A stretch of DNA of 64,000 nucleotides from Peromyscus leucopus (Eukaryota; Chordata; Mammalia; Rodentia; Cricetidae), in assembly GCF_004664715.2 (NCBI RefSeq), contig NC_051068.1, positions 11,834,298 through 11,898,297 on the forward strand, given 5' to 3'. Below, one piece after another: positions 56,601 to 64,000 of the stretch (position 1 is its first letter; every line of letters begins with the position of its first letter). The notes beneath the pieces are model-generated. The model searched no databases and had not been told where the DNA came from. It saw only the letters and a list, made by a program, of their open reading frames with translations. Both the position numbers and the translations under genes were made by a program.

Positions 56601-57789
56601 CCTAGGTGATTCCAGAGCCTGTGGAATAATGACTAACACTAACAGCCATAGCCTGGATGCCAGGAACCTGAGCCAGAGCCTTATGCACACCAGGCAAATG
56701 TCCTAACATCAACAACTGAGCAAGTTATATTCTTTGAAATATCTAGAGTTCTGGGTGCTGAGTATCCTCTAGGCCCTGAGGTTCTGCTGGGCACACGCAA
56801 GCATAGCTCCTGCTGAGGAGGTTTCATGATCATCTGGCCTTGCACTGAGAACTGAATGGGCATTCAAAATGGTGGAAGGATTCCTTTTCAGTCACAGTGC
56901 TTGGAAGCAGGGAAGAAGGAGCCCACAGTCTGTCCCGCTCATCCGAGGTCTCTCTTCCCAAGCTTCCCCAAGCTTTCCTGTGAACTTACAGCAACAAACC
57001 AGGGTGGCATTTGGGGAAAGTGACCAAGTTGACACCGTGATCACCTCTATCAAATTGTCATCTTTTTTTTTTTTTCATTTTCCATATCACAAATGGATCT
57101 GATAGAACCATAGAAGTGAAAGACGAAAGTTTCCAGAGTTCAGTAAGTAACATTGCTGGACAGAGCCTCCAGGACCAACTCATTTTCATGACTGAAACTT
57201 TCCAAGTGCCTGCATGGTTGTTATTATTACATCGTTCTTTTGTACTTGGCATCACCACCATAAAGCAATTCATTTCTTTTACTCATGTAGACAGGAAGTT
57301 TTCATTATCAGACTATGAATGGGAATGACTTCAAAACACAAGTTCCTCAATGAGTCTAAGAGCCAAGTGCCTTCCCCTGGCACTCGGCCGCTCACACGGG
57401 TGAGCCAAAAGCTTTAGTGGTAAGCCTCACTGTCTCTACATGTGGGGCTCCTATGTCTTCTCTGCAGCTTCTGAAATGATGCTGTCTGAACCAGGCCCTA
57501 CCACACAGCTCTAGAAGCTGAACTCTGGGCCCAATCAATGAGTTCCAGCAATATTTTCCTCCTCATCTCTGAACTGCAATTGTGTCTTCAGATTTTTTCC
57601 CTAATGTTCTGAAACATGTGGATATCTGCTCATAACTCCTGGGTTCTTATATGGCCCTCCATCCTTGGGGTATGCCATAGTTATGATTCCTAAGTATTTA
57701 ACTTAGCTTTGTTGTCCATCTTTTGTGGGCATAAGATGATGTTCACATCATAGGCTGCCGTGGTGGCCAAGGAGCTTCCCTTACAGTGC
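56601..57789. other. unique sequence, no gene seen
   Basis: Includes a 13-T run at about 57063-57075. No repeat family or supported gene. Confidence 0.45.
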
Positions 57790-57990
57790 TACCTCTTGAA
57801 TGAAAACTATGCTCTGACCACACAATCGGAGGAGGAGAGCAAATTGAACACCACCATTGAACTCTTTCTGCTTCCTGGTTATAGACCCAATGTGACCAGT
57901 TTTCTCGAGTTCCTATGGACATGGCTCGCTGACCATGATGCACTGCGTTCTCAAACTGTGAGCCACCCTCCTCCCCTTCGGCTCAAAAGG
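57790..57990 (+). mobile_element. ERVL-class LTR fragment
   Basis: 'gagagcaaattgaacaccac', 'gaactctttctgcttcctgg', 'acccaatgtgaccagttttc' and 'gcgttctcaaactgtgagcc' match the same LTR family as 1215-1552 and 12845-13222. The 90-codon frame across it is not a gene. Confidence 0.58.
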
Positions 57991-58684
57991 AACAAGTATA
58001 GTCCCCATGTCTACCCTCCAGAGAAGAATTAGAAGAAGTGTAAGTCATATTTGAGAGACAAGGAGGGGTATTAGATTTGAGTATTCTCTCAAACTGAGAC
58101 CTGTGCCCCTCAGAGGCATAAACTCCAAGGACAGCTGGCACCTGATATCCAGGCAGCATCTGCAACTCTGTATTTGATTCTAAGGAGGAGGCAGTGTCTG
58201 GGGGGGGGGGGCGGTAATCAGTTAACCCAAGAAATCCTAGGTTTGCCTGAGCACAAGGACAGGAGGTAGGCCCAAGAAGGGGGGTAATCTCAGGCATCAT
58301 CTAGAAGAAAAGAACAGTTTGGCTCATTTCCTGACTTCAAGAAACACAAAATTCCATCAGCCTAAAGAAACATTAGGAGTTGATGGTGCAGAAATAAGGA
58401 GCTTATGTGCGATGCATTTGCAACTTATGGCGAGCAGCTATTAGAATGGGATGCTCTCCGATGGATGATACCAGGCTGGGCTCCATTGCTGCCAGCCAAA
58501 CACAGCTCCAGAAAATTGACAATTGTGCGCAAATGAGAAACGATTAGTGTTACCTCTGCTGTTCTACTCTTCCCAATGGGAAGGTGACAGCCACCCATTA
58601 CAGAGACTATTAGAAAAAAAGCAGACATGTGTCTGTGTTGTCTTTTAAAGATGTTGTTTTGTCTATGCGCTTTTCCCTGAATAG
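57991..58684. other. unique sequence, no gene seen
   Basis: A run of eleven G at 58201-58211. The part 58400-58600 has no repeat character and a low-repeat, mixed composition that could be an old conserved noncoding element; not testable here. Confidence 0.35.
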
Positions 58685-58872
58685 TGTTAAATTATTTATT
58701 CACTCATTTATTCAGCAGCATTAATTGAGCATTGCTCATTGCCAGTACCAGGCAAAGTTCTCAGCCCAACAGTTCAAAGACAAATAAGACCTTTGTCTTT
58801 GAAAAGCTTATATTCTAGGAGGAAGAAGAGAATAAACAATTAGCAATGAATTAATTAGCAATTAGCCAGAGA
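58685..58872 (-). mobile_element. L2 LINE 3'-end fragment
   Basis: 'ttattcactcatttattcag', 'cagcattaattgagcattgc', 'ccagtaccaggcaaagttct', 'aaagcttatattctaggagg' follow the antisense L2 3' end closely. Confidence 0.72.
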
Positions 58873-60026
58873 GCAAAGATGGGTTTTGCTCTATAAGACT
58901 TTGCTTTCAGTAGGAGAGAACAAATGTCACAGAGGTTAGGGTCCTGGGGAAGCCCCTAGTTATGGCAACCCTGACAACAGATAGCCAGATAAAATGTTGG
59001 TTTGCCAGAGCATGGTTATGCAGGTGATGGGAAGACATGTTGTAGAGAACCTCATAGCTCAGAGACAAGAGGCCTGCAACAGGGGAGAGGCAATCCCATG
59101 CAAGTCAGACTGTAGAGATGGAGCCCTGCCAGCAAGGCTTTAGTTCATGTATGAGGGCAGTGTGTGGAGTGTCCGCAATCCGAGCATGGGCTGCTGTCTT
59201 GGGAGATAGTCAGCTCTTCTTCCTGTTCTGGTGGATGGCAGAAGAGAGATGGATGTGTACTATTTTTAACCACTTTCCATATCAGTGCTTCTGTTCTCAT
59301 AGATGTCAGAGCTTCAAAAGACCTTCAAGATAATTCAGTTCAGTCTCCTTATTTCATAGATGAGAAAACAGCTTTGCAAAGGTTAAGGTTAAATGACTTC
59401 AGTGTGCATAAATAGCAAAACCCCAAGAATTCACTTTTGAGCTTTTCAAATTCTTATATGCGAGAAAGTCAGGAAGCAGTCTAACCTCCCCATTCATCAC
59501 CTCTCAGCACACAAACTTCTCTCATTCTCTCTCCACTGTGGAGTCTTCACCTCACCTTTTTCTGCATTCCTGGGTTGTGCTCTTCACCCTCCTAGACCCC
59601 TGTGCTATATGAAGAGCATTGAAATAAATCTTTACTCAAAAATACAAGTCTGTCAGTTTACTGGGGACAGTGTGGCTACACATATTTCTGTTCTTAATAA
59701 CAAGGTTTCTCTTTTCCTATAAACAATAATTAGTAATTGCATAGAATTTAACCATTTTTCATAATTTTGAGAGAAACAACCTGCAAAAGATTTCTACACC
59801 ACTCCAAGCTTGCATAGACCTCCTTGGTCCTCTGGGCTCCCAAACTTATTCAAGTTCATAGCATTGTTTAAAAAAAAAAGCAAATCTCTTTCTGTTTAAA
59901 TGTTTCTTTATTTAAAGAGGAGAGAGGGGATAAAAAGGGAGGGGGAGAGAGAATGCCGCAGTCCATGCTGGAGTTCATAGGGTCCGTCAGTTTTCTCCTT
60001 CCATTTTATTTGAGGCAATGTCTCTC
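58873..60026. other. mostly unique sequence, no gene seen
   Basis: An ancient MIR/L2-like patch is at about 59300-59400 ('ttcatagatgagaaaacagc', 'aaaggttaaggttaaatgac'). No supported gene. Confidence 0.4.
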
Positions 60027-60120
60027 TTGTGTCTGCTGCTGACCTATATGTGTGACTTTCTAGGTGGTCCTCCTGTCTCTGCTTCCCACTGTGGATTCCA
60101 GGCACCATGCCTGACTTTAA
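60027..60120 (-). mobile_element. B1-like fragment
   Basis: 'ggtggtcctcctgtctctgc', 'ttcccactgtggattccagg', 'caccatgcctgac' resembles the reversed 5' part of a B1. Weak. Confidence 0.4.
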
Positions 60121-60133
60121 AAAGAACATGGTT

Positions 60134-60378
60134 CTGGCTGGAGAGATGGTTCAGTGGTTAAGGACACCTACTGCTTTTGCAGAGGCTGAAGGTTAGTTTC
60201 CCAGCATGCATATGGTGGCTCCCAGCCACCTGTAACTCCAGCTGGGGGCGGGGAGGGGGGGATATCTGGTGACCTCTTCTGGCCTCCATGGGCACCAGTT
60301 ATACTCACAATGTACTTAAATACATTCAAAACACTCATACACATAAAGTAAAAATAAATCCTTTTTAATTAAAAAAAC
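60134..60378 (+). mobile_element. B2 SINE
   Basis: 'ctggctggagagatggttca', 'gtggttaaggacacctactg', 'ccagcatgcatatggtggct' then a G-rich insert 'gggggcggggagggggggat' at about 60245-60264, then the B2 3' part and an A-rich tail with AATAAA-like text. Confidence 0.85.
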
Positions 60379-60393
60379 AAAATAATCTTGTGG

Positions 60394-60394
60394 T

Positions 60395-60419
<25 letters not shown>
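60394..60419. repeat. poly(T) tract
   Basis: Twenty-six T, facing the A-rich tail of the B2 immediately upstream, so the two make an A/T-rich head-to-head pair. Confidence 0.95.
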
Positions 60420-60426
<7 letters not shown>

Positions 60427-62532
60427 AATCCTTATAATGTCTGGTGCCACCATTGTCTTTTACAAGCAAGATGAATTATTTTCTTATATTTTTTGGTAAA
60501 CTGTATTTTAAGGTATGATTCAGACAATGGAAAAATTCAGACAGGCTGGCTTCCTTTGACAAATCTCATATCAGAATCATATTCAATAACAGTCTGGAAG
60601 AAACCTTTCTGGAATTATGTAAAAGTGTCCTTGTTTCACTCAAGGAAAAAAAATGGTCAGAACTGGAGCATGTGTGCTATTCCTGAGAGAGTTCTCTGTG
60701 GGTTTGACTATCAAACCCCACAGCCCTCCTTTACCATGTGATCTCAGGTTGAATAGTCTCCAGGTTTCTGTCAACAGCTTGGATTATTTCTTCATGTTCT
60801 TTAACACAAGGGATCAAAGACTGTCTGTAGAAACAACAGATGAAGAGCAAAAGGATGCTTGCCAGGTTTGGGGTCTCCTAACAGCGATGTCCCTCAGAAG
60901 TCCAGAACCATGGCTGGATCCTCTGGGGCTGTGTTTCTGCAAAGCATGTCTCTAGGGAACACAGTGTTGCCACGAGCATCTCAGCCATGATGACATCAGG
61001 AGCAAGAACCAAAGTAGGGGTAAATACATGGATGTTGCTTTCAGGCAAGCCCAGATGAGCAGATGTCACCCTCAGGATGAGGGTTCCTTGGGACTAAAGA
61101 TCTCCACCCCAGAAAGCTCTTTGTGAAGGATGCTGGGGGCGCTGTGGATTAATTCATAACATAGAGTTCTTTGGGTTTTCTGTAGGCCTCCACATCAGGA
61201 AATTATATTGGTGAGGCCATTATCTTGAAAATGCAACTTCCAAAATTCTCAGTGAGAAACTTATCTCGTTCCCCGGACCATATAAAAGCTTAAATTTAAA
61301 TCTTACCCAGAGCCCAGATTTCTACAAACTCAGCAACACACTCAGGTCACTTACATCATATTCCACCCCCAGTACCATTACAGGAAAAAAATCTGTTTGA
61401 ATATCTTCTTGAGTTTAAGTGCTTCTACTGGGTTAAAGTGCCCCATAGTGCTACATAACAGTAAGCCTCAAAGATAAATTTCCTTGACCTCAGACTTTCT
61501 CTGTAGCCATGTGGAATTACTTCTGTTGTACAGGATGGACATCCAGAGTCCTCACCATGAACACCAAGTGTTCATTGTCTCTTATATCTACATCATATTG
61601 CAATTGGAGCTGATTGGTTCCACTGTGCTGTTCATGCTCCCTGCCTCCTGGAGGACTGCTAAAAAGTAGAGGCATACAGTGGATCCCAGTGTACTCAACC
61701 CATATAACAGCCTAAATACAGTGGTCCTCCATGAGCTGGCACAGGACACTCTTCTACCCAATAACCACAGACCATAGAGATGCTCCTCATAGTGAATGTT
61801 TAACTTCCAACTCAGACAAAACAGAACTACCCAACCAAGTTCAACACCATATTTTCCACATTTGCAATTTTTGGCTCTTAACAAGTGAATAATAATTTAA
61901 AAAAATAGCATAATAGTAGCCAGAGCCACGTTGGGGCTTTTGTTATGTACTAAGAGCTTTCCTGGCTGCTGCTGAGTAAAACTATCATTTCTAGTTTCCA
62001 GACTGGATGAATGAGTCTCACAAAGAATCAAAATGTATGCACAGACCACGCTAGAAAACAATGATGCCAAGTGTTGATCACTGTGTCTGCCAGTTCCAAG
62101 AGCTTCCTGTCTTCATTATGGATGGTCTTTGGGGATCTGTTTGGATAACTTACAACAAATGGCTGTACGGACAGTTTGCATCATGAGACAAACCCAGGAA
62201 GGATGCAGGAAGATTCACTGGCCCTTGGCAGTGATGGTCTCATTGTGGCCATGGAGCAGAGGCTGGTTTGGGGTGGTATTATTATTATGTTCCATGAGAC
62301 ATTTGGCTCAAATGAGTTTAAAGGTAAACAAGAGAGAAATGAGGCATGTGGAAAAAGCAGGTGCTCCCTTTGGTGCTGCCTGTAATGACAAAAGGCCACA
62401 ATCCCATCAAAGGAATAACAAACAAACCTGCCAGTGAATGAAAGATAAACCTGAAGGAGCAGGTGCCACCTGTGATCTGCGCCAACACATTTCCCCAAAG
62501 ACAGAGACTAGGATCGGGGCTGCAGAAATGGA

Positions 62533-62535
<3 letters not shown>
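60420..62535. other. about 2.1 kb of unique sequence, no gene seen
   Basis: No repeat family recognised. Frames at 60653-60955 (+), 61588-61884 (-) and 62129-62437 (+) reach about 100 codons and show no domain. Confidence 0.45.

Positions 62536-62623
<88 letters not shown>
62536..62623. repeat. compound (CT)21(AT)n microsatellite
   Basis: Forty-two bases of CT (62536-62577) pass directly into about 46 bases of AT (to 62623). Both arms are pure. The AT arm is a perfect self-complementary stretch. Confidence 0.98.
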
Positions 62624-62625
<2 letters not shown>

Positions 62626-62840
62626 AGGAGTCTTTCCTCTGTGTGTTAATAGATTTCATGGTTGACAGTACATATGAAGATCTCTCATCTCTGGAGACCA
62701 CACCCACTGATGATTTGAAGGTAGTAATCAGCCTCTTTGAAATCGAGAAACCCAACCACAGGACGCATCCCTTTCATTTGTCCAAAATGTGGCAACTTCC
62801 CAGTATTCCTTCAATTTTATCAACTAGAATGCTCTGATGG

Positions 62841-63000
62841 TTTTGTTTGTTTTTGTTCTGTTTGGTTTGGTTTTTCAAGACAGGGTTTCTTTGTGTAGCC
62901 CTGGTTGTCCTGAAACTAGCTCTGTAGCCCAGGCTGGCCTCCAACTCACCGAGATCCACCTGCCTCTGATTAAAGGTATGTACCATCACTGCCTGGCTCA
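62841..63000 (-). mobile_element. B1 SINE
   Basis: 'gacagggtttctttgtgtag', 'ccctggttgtcctgaaacta', 'gctctgtagcccaggctggc', 'gagatccacctgcctctgat' is a reversed B1 that lacks the segment complementary to 'cccagcacttgggagg'. Flanks aatgctctg (62828-62836) and aatgcactg (63001-63009) match at 8 of 9. Confidence 0.85.
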
Positions 63001-63009
63001 AATGCACTG

Positions 63010-64000
63010 TTTCTTAGTCACAGGTTTTTTTTCCTAAACAACTGAGCAAAAAATGTAACTTTTGAAAGGAAATTAAGAGCTTAGGGTGGAGGTCCAGAAA
63101 CTTAGGGTTCTGAGACTGGGCCCTTGGGTGTTTGTCAGTTTTTACCATTTCACTCAAAATTTCTCTCTTTTCTAAAGCAGGTTGCTGCAAAGCACAGCAG
63201 TCACCTGAATCATTAAATACATTAGGAGATAATAAAATTGTAATAAAGAGTACTTTTCCATCACAGACTACTACATAACAGCGAGGGACTGTTATTTATT
63301 TCTGCTATGGGCAGATATTAATCATGTTTAGATTAGAAATGGCTTTCATTCACTGAAGTGTTTTAAAGGCTACTCTGAATCATTTATGAGGCTTTCAACT
63401 GACATTTGCACATTATCAGAACAAGAGGCAAAGGGTAAGATTAAAGTACTAAAAAGCATCTACTTCATAGGCACTGTGTTTGACAAATTCTTCTCACATC
63501 CACTATCCAAAAAGTAGTGATTTCTAGTTATAAGTATTATTACCAAATAGTAGTATTTTATTGAAATTTTTAAAATTAACATTTTCATTCAAGCAGTTAA
63601 ACGAGTTGGAACATTTTAGCAACTTCCTCTTTGTTAAAGGACAACTGACAGGCATGTCCAGCCTTGTGCATCCAGGGACCATGTGCATCCCAGGCCCCCA
63701 ATATGGTCCAACAACCAACCAACCAAATCACAAACTTGCTGGAAACATTATGAGGTGTTTTGTGCTTTTGTTTTTGTTGGCTTTTTTGTTTGTTTGCTTG
63801 TTTGCTTGTTTTATTTTGTTTTTGTTTTGGTTGGGTGCTTTTTTTTTTTTTTAACTAATTCAGTTGTACAGTTGTAAAATGACAATGCCTGATGATAGTT
63901 ATGACCTGTTATTTGAAGGACATCAAGACAGCGGTAACCGGCCAGTTCTACCCAATTTGTCTCTCCTATTCTAACTTTTCCTTCTCAGGAAGCTGTGACT
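63010..64000. other. unique AT-rich sequence, no gene seen
   Basis: No repeat family recognised except T/G-rich simple text at about 63760-63852. Frames at 63561-63877 are low complexity at their 3' ends. Confidence 0.45.

Noticed and set aside
57760..58032. 90-codon frame that looked like a small protein
   Set aside because: Most of it overlaps an ERVL-class LTR fragment.

Overview
The window reads as rodent nuclear DNA, most likely from a cricetid (hamster, vole or deer-mouse group). The youngest B1 SINEs (2002-2150 and 45795-45925) carry the form in which 'agttccaggaaagg(c/t)(a/g)c' is followed by 'aaagctacacagagaaa', which I associate with cricetids rather than house mouse. B2, B3, B4/RSINE1-like and ID-like SINEs, a rodent L1 3' end and rodent ERVL/MaLR LTRs all agree with a muroid genome. 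Family names are from memory of consensus sequences; no search was run.

I find no protein-coding gene that I can support. The open frames are short and lack recognisable domains, except for the decayed C-terminal part of LINE-1 ORF2 at 30369-31502. The window is therefore intergenic or deep intronic. Two stretches have splice-site-like borders next to CpG clusters in otherwise CpG-poor DNA (10511-10771 and 42361-42552). They are the only candidate exons.

Layout. 1-15 kb: B2 with a perfect 10-bp duplication, a B1 whose A-tail grew into GAA/GGA repeats, and many ERVL/MaLR-class LTRs in both orientations. 15-20.5 kb: LINE-1-related noncoding debris, a 29-bp minisatellite, and an ERVL-like LTR interrupted by a regular (GCT)10-GTT-(GCT)10 array and a C-poor G/T tract. 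20.5-29 kb: mostly single-copy DNA with SINEs, MIRs and a complete hAT-type MITE (25519-25721). 29-32 kb: a solo LTR with a perfect 6-bp duplication, then a 5'-truncated L1 with a perfect 13-bp duplication. 32-38.8 kb: largely unique DNA with one large TG/TA-rich tract and an old L2 piece. 38.8-49.6 kb: an LTR with intact-looking TATA and poly(A) signals, L2, B4, B1, a second solo LTR of the 29-kb family and an MLT1-type LTR. 49.6-64 kb: mostly unique DNA with L2 and MIR fossils, a 48-bp tandem array, a TG/CG alternating tract, a CT/AT compound microsatellite and a B1.

No rRNA, functional tRNA, CRISPR array, operon or bacterial-type feature is present. The strongest observations concern transposon insertion structure and repeat expansion. 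I do not see an undescribed biological system; the most novel-looking items are the interrupted LTR/triplet/G-T complex at 19.0-19.8 kb and the two CpG-clustered exon candidates.
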